NCBI RefSeq assembly: GCF_900108115.1
Contig: NZ_FTPU01000017.1
Span: 1-64,000, forward strand
Length of the DNA: 64,000 nt
Direction: 5' to 3'
Source of the DNA: Epilithonimonas bovis DSM 19482
GTDB taxonomy: Bacteria; Bacteroidota; Bacteroidia; Flavobacteriales; Weeksellaceae
Shown here: in pieces, positions 9,102-17,427 of the stretch
Layout of the letters: the number at the start of each line of letters is the position of its first letter
Position numbering within the stretch: the stretch's first letter is position 1
Translations under genes and position numbers: made by a program
The notes under the pieces: model-generated
Database searches by the model: none
Told to the model about the DNA's origin: nothing
What the model saw: the letters and a program-made list of their open reading frames with translations, nothing else

Positions 9102-9980
9102 TCACCTTCTCCTGTGTTTTAGTTGCCTTTCATTTAATGGATTTTTGTTAATTAACCAATCATTTAAGTCTTTAAAATCTGAATACAAAATCCGACAATC
9201 TTCTACATTTTTGTTTTCATTTTCAATCATTTCAACTGCTCTATTTCCGGCTTCATCGTTGTCAAAATAAAGTTCAATGTTTTCATAGTCTTTGAGTGAA
9301 TTTTTAATATTATGAATCATCGAAACTGAATTCAAAATGATATAATTGGAAGGCTCTTTTTCTAAAAAATTTTCTACATTTTTAAAGGAAAGAAAATCGA
9401 AAAAACCTTCGAAAATCCTAACTGAATTTAAATTGCTTTTAATTGTTGAAACATCTTTTTTACCCAAACAAATTTTGGAGTATTTATTGCGAATTTCATA
9501 ACCGCCAGAATCGTTTTTGAAACCAATTCCGAAATAATTTTTATCATTCATTCGATAATGAATTTCTTGTAAAAATTGAGTTTGATTTTCAACATTTCTT
9601 TCCTTTAAATATTCTAAAAGTGCAGGATGCTGAACATTTTTTATTTCAATAATTTCATGGTTTTTAGAAAGATTTTCCAATTTACTATTGGAAGTTTTTT
9701 GCTGTTGAAAAGAAGAAAAATTTTGATTTTCTGCCCATTCTAAAACTTCTTTTACAGAAGCATTCAAATATTTTTTCATAAAATTGACATTGTTTCCGCC
9801 GATTCCTTCGGAGTGTAAATACCAATAGTTTAGGTTTTTATTAATTTTAAAAGAGGCGTGGTTTTCTTTGGCAAATGGATTGAGAAACCACGCTTCTTTT
9901 TCCGTTTGTTTTGTTGGAAGGTGTCCGAGAATTTGGAGGACTTCTTCCAACTTTATGCTGTTAAATTGTTTGCAATTCAT
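9102..9980 (-). CDS. TOPRIM-domain DNA primase of the element
   Basis: This 292-residue protein has an N-terminal DNA-primase-like fold (about 1-85, without the zinc cysteines of DnaG) and a C-terminal TOPRIM domain. The TOPRIM glutamate motif is 'VRIFEGFFDFLS' (about 190-200) and its D-x-D is in 'LYFDNDEAG' (about 238-246). It probably primes replacement-strand synthesis after transfer, or replication of the excised circle. The iteron-like array lies directly upstream of its start, so it may be controlled by, or act at, that site. Confidence 0.8.
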   Translation of the reverse strand: MNCKQFNSIKLEEVLQILGHLPTKQTEKEAWFLNPFAKENHASFKINKNLNYWYLHSEGIGGNNVNFMKKYLNASVKEVLEWAENQNFSSFQQQKTSNSKLENLSKNHEIIEIKNVQHPALLEYLKERNVENQTQFLQEIHYRMNDKNYFGIGFKNDSGGYEIRNKYSKICLGKKDVSTIKSNLNSVRIFEGFFDFLSFKNVENFLEKEPSNYIILNSVSMIHNIKNSLKDYENIELYFDNDEAGNRAVEMIENENKNVEDCRILYSDFKDLNDWLINKNPLNERQLKHRRR

Positions 9981-10024
9981 TGTGTAGATTTTTCGGGTAT
10001 TAATTATTGTAATTTGTTGTGTAA

Positions 10025-10156
10025 TTGTTGAGAAAATATATTAAACAATTGATTTTTAGATATTTAATCATTCAACAAAAGCTCAACAATTCAACAAAAT
10101 CGATTTTATTTGCTCAACAAACATTCAACAAAAAAGTGGGTTTAAAAGTTTGTTGA
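10025..10156. repeat. Iteron-like TCAACAA array (possible replication origin or operator)
   Basis: Five direct copies of TCAACAA start at 10072, 10083, 10091, 10114 and 10125, and two inverted copies occupy 10025-10031 and 10150-10156. Two of the spacings are exactly 11 bp, one helical turn. The array fills the 221-bp gap between the helicase and primase genes. Clustered, phased heptamers beside replication genes are what an iteron origin or a multimeric repressor site looks like. Confidence 0.6.
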
Positions 10157-10201
10157 GGATTTTGTAGAGAACTAATTGATTGATTTTCTTTTCATTATCA
10201 A

Positions 10202-11431
10202 TTAATTCAACATTTCAACATATTTTTGAAGAATGAGATCTTTTTTAACAGTGAAAAATCGCCCAACGGAATTGTTTTGATAAAATATTCCTGCAAAATC
10301 AATGTCGTATCTGATGTAGGTTAAGCCGTTATTTTGCGGATTCAATTTCCATGTTTCCTTTAATAGATTTCGAATATCGTTTCTCGTCCAGTAAGTTGGT
10401 CGAAACATTCGGTTCATCATGTTCAGGATATCTTGTGGAACGAAATTAATTTCATCTTCGTTGTTGCTTTCAAAAAACTCATACAACAACTCAATCATTT
10501 TAGATTCCAGCTTATTGTTATTCTTGAAAACCAGTTTTTGGAGTGCTTTTGTCCTGATTTCATCGGCAGAAAACCACATTCTTGTTTTCTTTTCTGTTGA
10601 AAAAGGTCTCTCAATTAAAAACCGAAGAAAATGAGGGATTTCTGAAATGAGATTGTCAAGAAAGTCTGTGTTTTCCACTTTTATCGGATTAATTTTTAGA
10701 ATCCAAAATCGAATTTCGTTTTCATCGATTTGAATAAAATTTTCTTCGTTATTGGAACACAAAATAAATTTGGCGAAAAAATCGATTTCTTCTCGGTCTT
10801 TTCCTTTGGCTTCCAACTTGTCTTTGTTGGTGGTCGATAGATATTTTAATCTTTCTGTAATCTCTTTTTTATCAAAAAACACTTCATCAATCGCCACAAC
10901 CAACATTGCTGCCCAATCAGAATTAAATTGACTTCCGAATGAATCGCCTTTGATGTAAGTCATATTTAACCCGAAAATTTCTTTCAACCATTTTATGAAC
11001 GTTGATTTTCCGGTAGCTCTTTCTTTGCTTACCAAGCATAAAATAGGCAGAATTTGCGTTGGAAATTGCAATAGGATTTTCAAATAATCTAAACCGAGTT
11101 CCAACTGTTCTCCGAAAATATGCTTCACAAAATTCAAAGAAAAAGGAATTTCATTTTTGAAATTTTCGTTTTCAGATGAAGGAGAGAATGGGATTTCGTT
11201 ATAAATATTATAGAAACCTCGAACGATTTGTTGATAATCTAAATGTTCCGGAATACAACAAAAACCATCATATTTTGGGATTGATGAAAGAAAAGCTTTT
11301 CCATGGTCGCTAATGATTGTTTCGCGATTCCAACGAACCAAAACTGAGGTTGTGTCTCCCGAAATTAATGGTTTTTCTATTATTTTATAGTAAGTTGTTC
11401 CGACTCGGATGTATGGGATTTTATTTTTCAT
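10202..11431 (-). CDS. DUF5906-like primase-helicase ATPase
   Basis: This 409-residue protein has a central ATPase with a Walker A-like 'ERATGKST' at residues 137-144, a Walker B-like 'MLVVAIDEV', and a downstream 'LCSNNEENF' sensor region, followed by a helical C-terminus. This matches the superfamily-3-like helicases (DUF5906 or VirE-like) of mobile-element replication modules. It overlaps the upstream DUF3853 gene by one base and is likely expressed with it. It would unwind the element during replication. The protein shows no primase half; that role falls to the separate TOPRIM gene. Confidence 0.75.
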   Translation of the reverse strand: MKNKIPYIRVGTTYYKIIEKPLISGDTTSVLVRWNRETIISDHGKAFLSSIPKYDGFCCIPEHLDYQQIVRGFYNIYNEIPFSPSSENENFKNEIPFSLNFVKHIFGEQLELGLDYLKILLQFPTQILPILCLVSKERATGKSTFIKWLKEIFGLNMTYIKGDSFGSQFNSDWAAMLVVAIDEVFFDKKEITERLKYLSTTNKDKLEAKGKDREEIDFFAKFILCSNNEENFIQIDENEIRFWILKINPIKVENTDFLDNLISEIPHFLRFLIERPFSTEKKTRMWFSADEIRTKALQKLVFKNNNKLESKMIELLYEFFESNNEDEINFVPQDILNMMNRMFRPTYWTRNDIRNLLKETWKLNPQNNGLTYIRYDIDFAGIFYQNNSVGRFFTVKKDLILQKYVEMLN

Positions 11432-11751
11432 TATCTCTTCTTTAATCCTGGTTTATTATTGTTCTTCAGAAGTTCCAATGCTTTTTCAACATCAATAATT
11501 ATTTTTCTCCCATTTTGAATGATGGCTTCGTCGATTGTTCCGCTCTTTTTCAACCTTTTAGCCGAAGACTCACTACAATTCAATAAGCTTTGAATGCCCG
11601 AAATACCATAGACGTATTTTTTCTCCGTAAACTTTGAATTTTCAGAGTTTTCAGTATTTGATTTTGTGCTACTTCCTTCAATTAAATCAAGAAATTCTTT
11701 GCCTGTTAATTGCCATAATGGTTTTTCTTTTAATGAATTAATATTTTCCAT
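11431..11751 (-). CDS. DUF3853 family helix-turn-helix protein
   Basis: This 106-residue protein contains 'PLWQLTGKEF' near the N-terminus and 'YVYGISGIQSLLNCSESSAKRLKKSG' (residues about 47-72), the typical DUF3853 arrangement of a MerR/excisionase-like helix-turn-helix, then 'NGRKIIIDVEKALELL'. Such proteins sit upstream of replication genes in Bacteroidota mobile elements and probably regulate them or aid excision. Its stop is fused with the start of the helicase gene (one-base overlap). Confidence 0.8.
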   Translation of the reverse strand: MENINSLKEKPLWQLTGKEFLDLIEGSSTKSNTENSENSKFTEKKYVYGISGIQSLLNCSESSAKRLKKSGTIDEAIIQNGRKIIIDVEKALELLKNNNKPGLKKR

Positions 11752-11867
11752 TTTTTGAAATTTAGATTTGATTAAATAAATGCCGTGTTCTTTGGCTTTC
11801 GTTTGTTCGAACAGGTCAAATTTCTAATAACTATTTGGTGATTTTTCGTGATTTTCTTGTAAAATAA

Positions 11868-11904
11868 AAAATGCAAATAATTGACATTCAATTATTTGCA
11901 TTTT
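11868..11904. terminator. Perfect 17-bp inverted repeat, probable terminator
   Basis: Arms at 11868-11884 and 11888-11904 pair perfectly around a 3-base loop. The minus-strand product would be followed by a T-rich tract, so it probably ends the integrase operon before the DUF3853 promoter region. The strict symmetry would also suit a bidirectional terminator or a protein-binding site. Confidence 0.55.
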
Positions 11905-11997
11905 AACAAATTTTGTTTTTCGTGATTTTAAACTGTCTATGGGTTTTATATAGTTCTTTGCAGTTTATTTTTGAGGTTACTGACCATTTTTAGCCGT

Positions 11998-12918
11998 TTA
12001 TGAATTGATAATTTCATAAAAATTTTCATAATTTTCCTTTTCGTAAAATCTACTTTTTAATGTGCTTTCTGTTAAATTAAATTCTTTAATTACAAAACTC
12101 TGCCATTCTTTCTTTTTAAATCCTTTTTTCTCAACATCATCTGACAACAATTTGAATAGATAAGCGAAGTGTGTTACTTTTAAAGCATCAGCACAATTTT
12201 TTTTTGGCATTTTTAAATTTAAAATGAGATGGAAATCTTCATGTGTAAGTTGGGATTTTGGATATATGTATTTTTTTTCAACCATCGTATCGAAAATTTT
12301 TCGTGTTATTTCCGAATCAAAAATTTCTTTGGCTGGTTTTAGTACAGAAACTTTAAAATAGTTTTCGATTTTTTGGAGAATTTCATCTGCTTTTGTCAGA
12401 ATTTTAAAATAGTAATTCGTTTTAATCCAAGAATATTTACTGTAAATCATTTCTTGCTCTTTCTTCAAGTGATTTAATTCTATTTCAAAGTCACTTATTA
12501 CTTTTTGTTTTTCTAATTGCGGCATTCCAGATTGAGATTCTTCTATTTCCAAAATATCATTTTCTTTAATTTTAATCCATTGCTGAATTTTTATTAATTC
12601 TGGGATCTTATCAAAGTAGGAATTTAAAAACGTATTATTGGTAATAATTTTTTTTTCAAAAACAAGGTCATCATATTTACTAATCTTTGTAAGTAAATCG
12701 TTGAAAACAATTTCTTTAAATCCTTCATTAGCTAATTGCATAAAAATTATATCAATTTTTTTTTCATCTAATTCTTCGCTGATTTTTTTACTTGCATATA
12801 GTTTTTTCATTTGAGCTTCGTCGTGATGAAATTTATCACTATGCAATAGTAAAAAAGCACTTTCAAAAATTGTAATGAGATAAGATATTTCTTGCAGTAA
12901 TTGATTCTCACTTTTCAT
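11998..12918 (-). CDS. Unknown protein coupled to the integrase
   Basis: This 306-residue protein is mostly helical and rich in lysine and glutamate, with a coiled-coil-like stretch around residues 115-195. The C-terminal part contains 'FHLILNLKMPKKN' and ends in 'KEWQSFVIKEFNLTESTLKSRF', which looks like a DNA-binding helical segment. No enzyme motif, signal peptide or membrane segment is visible. It overlaps the integrase stop by 4 bp (ATGA), so the two are translated together. A recombination-directionality or regulatory role is suggested by that coupling only. I do not recognise the family. Confidence 0.7.
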   Translation of the reverse strand: MKSENQLLQEISYLITIFESAFLLLHSDKFHHDEAQMKKLYASKKISEELDEKKIDIIFMQLANEGFKEIVFNDLLTKISKYDDLVFEKKIITNNTFLNSYFDKIPELIKIQQWIKIKENDILEIEESQSGMPQLEKQKVISDFEIELNHLKKEQEMIYSKYSWIKTNYYFKILTKADEILQKIENYFKVSVLKPAKEIFDSEITRKIFDTMVEKKYIYPKSQLTHEDFHLILNLKMPKKNCADALKVTHFAYLFKLLSDDVEKKGFKKKEWQSFVIKEFNLTESTLKSRFYEKENYENFYEIINS

Positions 12919-14189
12919 AATTCATCAAATTTTTTCATAGCATTAGCTTTAATATTATCAGCTATATCAATATACGGCTTCATAGATTTATAGTCTGCAT
13001 GACCGGTCCATTTCATCACTATGTTAACCGGAATTCCAAGAGAAAGTGCTGTACAAATAAAAGTTCTACGTCCTGCATGCGTTCCCAATAAGTCATATTT
13101 TGGAACTACTTCGTCAACTCGGATATTACCTTTGTAATGAGTTAACCGGATTGGTTCGTCAATCTCCGCCAGTTTCGCTAATTCCTTAATATAGTCATTC
13201 ATTTTTTGATTAGAAATAATTGGAAGAGCCCGATCATGTTCAAATGGAATATCTTTATACTTGTTAAGAATCTTTTTACTGTTCTTATTGAGTTCAATCT
13301 TCAAACTATCTCCTGTCTTTACAGTTGTAATTTCAAAATAATCCTTTTTAATATCTGAGCGTTTTAAATTTAAAGCATCGGAGTATCGAATTCCGGAATA
13401 GCATAAAAAAATAAAAACATCCCGAACTCTTTCAAGATATTGCTTACCTTCGGGAATTTCGTAAAGTTCAAGAGTTTTTAATTCCGTCTGCGTTAAGAAA
13501 ATAATTTTTTTTTGAGTTGCTTTAAACTTTGGGTAGAATGCCTCATAAGATAGGTTGTCATTATACCCTTTTGCTTTAGCCCATTTTAAAAACCATTTTA
13601 AAAAACTAACTTGTTTTTCAATGGTAGAATTTCTCATTTTCAATTTATCTCGCAGAAACTCTACATATAAAGTCAATCCTTTTTCATCTAAAAAAGAAAA
13701 TGATAGTTTACTATTAAATTCAGACAAATGCTTCCTAACAGACGAAAATTTCTCATATGTTCTGACTGTCCAGTTTTTAACTCTACCGTTTTCAGTTGTA
13801 AATTCGTCGAAATAATCAAAAAATCCTTTTGCTTTTGTGATAACCTGTCCTTTTTCAAATGCAGAATTAAAATGAAATTTAACTTCTTCAACGGTTGGTG
13901 TTAAATTCTTAAATTCAAATTTTTTAAAAACATTTTGAATTTCAGCTTCGTACTCAGACAGTTTCGTATTAATATCAGAGGCAGATTGTTTTAATTTGTT
14001 GAAAGTATTTGGTTTTACCTTAGACTTTTTGCTATCCCATTTATTTCTATCTACCCTCATACCCGTAAAAATCTCAATCCTATTTCCAGAAAAAGTAATA
14101 CGCATACGGATTGGGACATTTTCTATAATCAATTCGCCATTCAATTTTCTATTTTCAAGAACAAAAATTACATTTCTTTTTATAATCAT
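12915..14189 (-). CDS. int: Tyrosine-type site-specific integrase
   Basis: This 424-residue integrase has an N-terminal arm-binding region (about 1-110), a core-binding SAM-like domain (about 120-215) and a catalytic domain. The catalytic residues are visible: R268 ('GIRYSDA'), H371 and R374 ('HAGRR'), H397 ('GHADYKS') and the nucleophile Y406. It would recombine the element into and out of the tRNA site at 14329-14352, which lies 140 bp upstream of the start, the usual integrase-next-to-att arrangement. Two TTACACCCA repeats lie in between. Confidence 0.93.
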   Translation of the reverse strand: MIIKRNVIFVLENRKLNGELIIENVPIRMRITFSGNRIEIFTGMRVDRNKWDSKKSKVKPNTFNKLKQSASDINTKLSEYEAEIQNVFKKFEFKNLTPTVEEVKFHFNSAFEKGQVITKAKGFFDYFDEFTTENGRVKNWTVRTYEKFSSVRKHLSEFNSKLSFSFLDEKGLTLYVEFLRDKLKMRNSTIEKQVSFLKWFLKWAKAKGYNDNLSYEAFYPKFKATQKKIIFLTQTELKTLELYEIPEGKQYLERVRDVFIFLCYSGIRYSDALNLKRSDIKKDYFEITTVKTGDSLKIELNKNSKKILNKYKDIPFEHDRALPIISNQKMNDYIKELAKLAEIDEPIRLTHYKGNIRVDEVVPKYDLLGTHAGRRTFICTALSLGIPVNIVMKWTGHADYKSMKPYIDIADNIKANAMKKFDEL

Positions 14190-14199
14190 GAGTAAAATA

Positions 14200-14220
14200 T
14201 TACACCCAATTTTACACCCA
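14200..14220. repeat. Paired TTACACCCA repeats, possible integrase arm sites
   Basis: Two identical 9-mers occupy 14200-14208 and 14212-14220, 12 bp apart, between the integrase start and the att site. Direct repeats of about this size near att commonly bind the N-terminal arm domain of tyrosine integrases. They could instead be an operator for int. Confidence 0.4.
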
Positions 14221-14328
14221 CTATTGGCATATCTTTAAGCACTTTTATGATATTCAAAGATATTAAAAATATTTAAAACATTGATTTATAACTATATAAA
14301 ACTTTAAAGAACTTGCAAAACCTTATAA

Positions 14329-14352
14329 GTTCGAATCCCTTCCTCTCTGCAA
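14329..14352 (+). other. attachment site: orphan tRNA 3' end
   Basis: The stretch reads as a tRNA T-loop (GTTCGAATCCC) plus a 3' acceptor strand, but no D-arm or anticodon arm precedes it. It is followed at 14356-14392 by a normal intrinsic terminator. This is the expected result of integration within the 3' end of a tRNA gene: the displaced 3' end stays here and the intact tRNA should lie at the other end of the element, outside the window. The acceptor strand resembles a tRNA-Ser, which I cannot confirm. Confidence 0.65.
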
Positions 14353-14355
14353 TCT

Positions 14356-14392
14356 AAGCGTTGATAGTACAAAATCTGTCAGCGCTTTTTTT
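14356..14392 (+). terminator. Intrinsic terminator of the original tRNA gene
   Basis: Arms AAGCGTTGA (14356-14364) and TCAGCGCTT (14379-14387) pair with one G-U, followed by a T-run to 14392. It directly follows the orphan tRNA 3' end, which supports the reading of that stretch as a tRNA remnant. The stretch from here to the pdhA promoter at 14633 holds nothing else I recognise. Confidence 0.75.
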
Positions 14393-14632
14393 GCTTAGTT
14401 CCCAATCGATATTATTAATGGCGGCAATCTTTTTCTGTCGCAGAATATGTTACAATTTTGGAAGTATTTTTATAAAAAAGATGCTTTGCAGTCATATACT
14501 TAATGTTTTTGCCAAAGGCTGATGTGCTGTGTGTCAGGTAAAATATTGTCAACCTGACCGGTTAAGTCGAGATTATTATCCGGCATAATGAAAATATAAT
14601 TGTATGCTAACAATAAAAAAAGTTTTTTTTCT

Positions 14633-14640
14633 TATTTTTG
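14633..14640 (+). promoter_or_regulatory. Promoter of pdhA (-7 box)
   Basis: TATTTTTG matches the Bacteroidota -7 consensus TAnnTTTG and lies 20 bp before the ATG at 14661. A clear -33 TTG is not visible. Its position rules out the upstream TTG-type starts for pdhA. Confidence 0.55.
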
Positions 14641-14660
14641 CTACATATTTCGAAATTACA

Positions 14661-15662
14661 ATGAAAGAATTTTCTAAAGAAGTCTACCTGAAATGGTATG
14701 AAGAAATGACGATGTGGAGAAGGTTTGAAGACAAGTGCCGTTCTCTTTATCTAAAACAAAAAATCAGAGGTTTCTTACATCTTTATAACGGCCAGGAAGC
14801 TATTCCTGCAGGTTTTGCCCATGCGATGGATCTTACAAAAGACAGCATGATTACGGCATACAGATGTCACATTCACCCAATGGCTATGGGTGTAGATCCT
14901 AAAAAAATACTGGCTGAACTTTGTGGCAAAGCTACCGGGACATCCAAAGGGATGGGTGGTTCTATGCACATCTTCAGCAAAGAACACCGTTTCTATGGTG
15001 GGCATGGTATTGTTGGTGGCCAAATTCCTTTGGGAGCAGGTATTGCTTTTGCGGATAAATATTTTGACAGAAAAGCGGTTAACATCTGTTTTATGGGTGA
15101 CGGCGCTGTACGTCAAGGATCTTTGCATGAGACATTTAACATGGCAATGAACTGGAAACTTCCTGTAGTATTTGTTTGTGAGAACAACGGATACGCCATG
15201 GGGACATCGGTTAAAAGAACTGCCAATCACGAGGATATATACAAACTTGGATTAGGTTACGAGATGCCTTGTCTTCCTGTAGATGCAATGGATCCGGAAA
15301 AAGTGGCAGAAGCAGCTTACGAAGCGATAGAAAGAGCAAGAAGAGGAGACGGGCCAACTTTTATTGAAGCCAGAACTTACCGTTACAGAGGACACTCTAT
15401 GTCTGATGCAGAACCATACAGAACCAAAGAAGAGGTTGCAGAACATAAAAAAGATGATCCTATCGAAATCGTGAAACACAGGATTTTGGAAAATGGATGG
15501 GCTACCGAAGAGGAACTGGAAGTGATGGATGAGAAATCAAGAGCTTTTGTAGAAGAGTGTGTAGAGTTTATGGAAGAATCACCATATCCAAACACATCTC
15601 AGGTTTACGACTTTGTGTATTCTACACCGGATTATCCATTCTTAGACAAACTAGAAAATTAA
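14661..15662 (+). CDS. pdhA: Pyruvate dehydrogenase E1 component, alpha subunit
   Basis: This 333-residue subunit binds thiamine diphosphate and decarboxylates pyruvate as the first step of the pyruvate dehydrogenase complex. The thiamine motif runs from 'GDGAVRQG' to 'CENNGYAMGT' (about residues 146-177), and the phosphorylation-loop-like 'YRYRGHSMSDAE' follows near 245. The ATG at 14661 is preferred because the promoter box lies just before it and the protein then begins 'MKEFSKEVYLKWYEEM' as is usual for the family. The E2 gene follows after 77 bp. No E1-beta gene is adjacent, so it must be encoded elsewhere. Confidence 0.95.
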   Translation: MKEFSKEVYLKWYEEMTMWRRFEDKCRSLYLKQKIRGFLHLYNGQEAIPAGFAHAMDLTKDSMITAYRCHIHPMAMGVDPKKILAELCGKATGTSKGMGGSMHIFSKEHRFYGGHGIVGGQIPLGAGIAFADKYFDRKAVNICFMGDGAVRQGSLHETFNMAMNWKLPVVFVCENNGYAMGTSVKRTANHEDIYKLGLGYEMPCLPVDAMDPEKVAEAAYEAIERARRGDGPTFIEARTYRYRGHSMSDAEPYRTKEEVAEHKKDDPIEIVKHRILENGWATEEELEVMDEKSRAFVEECVEFMEESPYPNTSQVYDFVYSTPDYPFLDKLEN

Positions 15663-15739
15663 TAAGTAGATCATTTGAGAATTAGACCATTCTATTTTAA
15701 TTCTCACATCATCACATTAACAAATTATCATATTAAATT

Positions 15740-17365
15740 ATGGCAGAAGTAATTACGATGCCCCGCTTATCGGACACGATGACGGAAGGTAAAGTTTCAA
15801 AATGGCACAAGAAGGTAGGAGACGCTGTAAAAGAAGGCGATATCCTGGCAGAGATAGAAACTGATAAAGCTGTTCAGGATTTTGAATCCGAAATCAATGG
15901 AACATTACTCTATATTGGTGTTGATGAAGGTGCGCAGGCACCTGTAGATTCTGTTTTAGCCATTATTGGGAAAGAAGGCGAAGATATCTCTTCTCTTACA
16001 TCCGGTGGCGCGGCAACGGAGGAAAAAAAATCCGAAGAAGAATCTAAAACTGAAAACGAAGAAACTTCTGTTGAGACTGCTCAGGACGCTTCTGCAGCAG
16101 ACATCCCGGAAGGTGTTGAAGTTATCACGATGCCACGTCTTTCTGATACCATGACAGAAGGTAAGGTGGCTAAGTGGCAGAAAAATGTAGGAGATACGGT
16201 AAAAGAGGGTGATATCCTTGCGGAGATCGAGACCGATAAAGCCGTTCAGGATTTTGAATCCGAATTCAACGGGACATTATTATATCAGGGTGTTGGCGAA
16301 GGTGATGCCGCCGAAGTGGATAAGATTTTGGCTATCATTGGACCTGCAGGAACTGATGTTTCCGCAATTGTTTCCGGTGGTGGTAAAACTGCTGCTGCTC
16401 CTAAAGCCAATGCAGAAAATTCTGCTAAAACGCAGGCTCCTGCCGAAGATAAAAACGAATCAGCACCAGTTGCTGCTTCTACGGGCGACCGAGTGGCTAT
16501 TTCGCCATTGGCCAGAAAAATTGCTCAGGATAAAGGAATTGATTTCGCATCAATCAAGGGTTCCGGTGAGAATGGCAGAATTGTGAAAAAAGATGTTGAG
16601 AATTATCAACCATCTGCACAACCAGTTGCTGCGGCTACTGCAAAAGCAGCACCAGCACAGCCAAGTGTAGCCTTTACACCAGGCGAAGATTCTGAAACTC
16701 AGAATTCTCAGATGAGAAATATCATCGCAAAAAGACTGGCAGAAAGCAAGTTTACGGCACCGCATTATTATTTGACCGTTGAGATCAATATGGATAAAGC
16801 GATCGAGGCCAGAAAAGAAATGAATGCCGTTTCTGATACCAAAGTTTCCTTTAACGATATGGTTATCAAAGCTGTTGCTGTTGCACTTAGAAAGCATCCA
16901 CAGGTTAATTCTTCCTGGGCAGGCGATAAAATCGTTCACCATGGCAATATCAACGTGGGTGTGGCTGTTGCAGTACCAGACGGGTTGGTAGTTCCTGTGC
17001 TTAAGAATACTGACTATATGAGCTATAGCGCCATCTCTGCTGCTGTTAAAGACATGGCAGGAAGAGCGAAAACCAAAGCACTTAAAGCTAATGAAATGGA
17101 AGGTTCTACATTCTCTGTTTCAAACCTTGGGATGTTTGGTATAGAGACGTTTACCTCGATTATCAATCAGCCTAATTCTGCGATCTTGTCAGTTGGTGCT
17201 ATCATAGAGAAACCAATTGTTAAAAACGGACAAATCGTAGTCGGGAATACAATGAAACTTTCCCTGGCTTGTGACCACAGGGTTATCGACGGCGCAACAG
17301 GCGCTCAGTTCCTGCAAACGTTGAGAACTTATCTGGAAAGCCCGCTTACCCTTCTGTTAGGATAG
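15740..17365 (+). CDS. pdhC: Pyruvate dehydrogenase E2, dihydrolipoamide acetyltransferase
   Basis: This 541-residue E2 has two N-terminal lipoyl domains (about 3-76 and 130-203), each with the lipoylated lysine in 'ETDKA' (first at residue 43), separated by acidic/alanine-rich linkers. A peripheral subunit-binding domain follows ('ISPLARKIA...GENGRIVKKDV', about 252-290), then the acetyltransferase core with the catalytic 'HRVIDGATGAQFL' near the C-terminus. It transfers acetyl groups to coenzyme A and forms the core of the complex. It is downstream of pdhA in the same direction and ends at a strong terminator. Confidence 0.95.
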   Translation: MAEVITMPRLSDTMTEGKVSKWHKKVGDAVKEGDILAEIETDKAVQDFESEINGTLLYIGVDEGAQAPVDSVLAIIGKEGEDISSLTSGGAATEEKKSEEESKTENEETSVETAQDASAADIPEGVEVITMPRLSDTMTEGKVAKWQKNVGDTVKEGDILAEIETDKAVQDFESEFNGTLLYQGVGEGDAAEVDKILAIIGPAGTDVSAIVSGGGKTAAAPKANAENSAKTQAPAEDKNESAPVAASTGDRVAISPLARKIAQDKGIDFASIKGSGENGRIVKKDVENYQPSAQPVAAATAKAAPAQPSVAFTPGEDSETQNSQMRNIIAKRLAESKFTAPHYYLTVEINMDKAIEARKEMNAVSDTKVSFNDMVIKAVAVALRKHPQVNSSWAGDKIVHHGNINVGVAVAVPDGLVVPVLKNTDYMSYSAISAAVKDMAGRAKTKALKANEMEGSTFSVSNLGMFGIETFTSIINQPNSAILSVGAIIEKPIVKNGQIVVGNTMKLSLACDHRVIDGATGAQFLQTLRTYLESPLTLLLG

Positions 17366-17384
17366 AACAAGAAGTTCGGAATAT

Positions 17385-17420
17385 AAAAAAACCTTTCAAT
17401 TTTTATTGAAAGGTTTTTTT
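17385..17420 (+). terminator. Terminator after pdhC
   Basis: A perfect stem (AAAACCTTTCAAT with its complement) and short loop are followed by seven T. Confidence 0.85.
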
Positions 17421-17427
17421 GTGCCGA

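Larger units (their letters stand above)
1..14352. mobile_element. Integrated mobilizable element (right part; left end outside window)
   Basis: A tyrosine integrase at 12915-14189 lies beside an orphan tRNA 3' end at 14329-14352, the usual scar of integration at a tRNA gene. Within the block are an excisionase-like DNA-binding protein, helicase, primase, relaxosome protein, relaxase and an oriT-like cruciform, but no conjugation (tra) genes. This suggests an element mobilized in trans. The cargo is a type I restriction-modification operon. All genes here except the hsdS fragment are on the minus strand, and base composition is more AT-rich than in the core to the right. It is inferred, not shown, that the hsd operon and the IS at the far left belong to the same insertion. 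Confidence 0.65.

Noticed and set aside
14604-14660. Longer N-terminus of pdhA starting at 14604
   Set aside because: The promoter box lies inside it and the extra 19 residues do not occur in the family as I know it.
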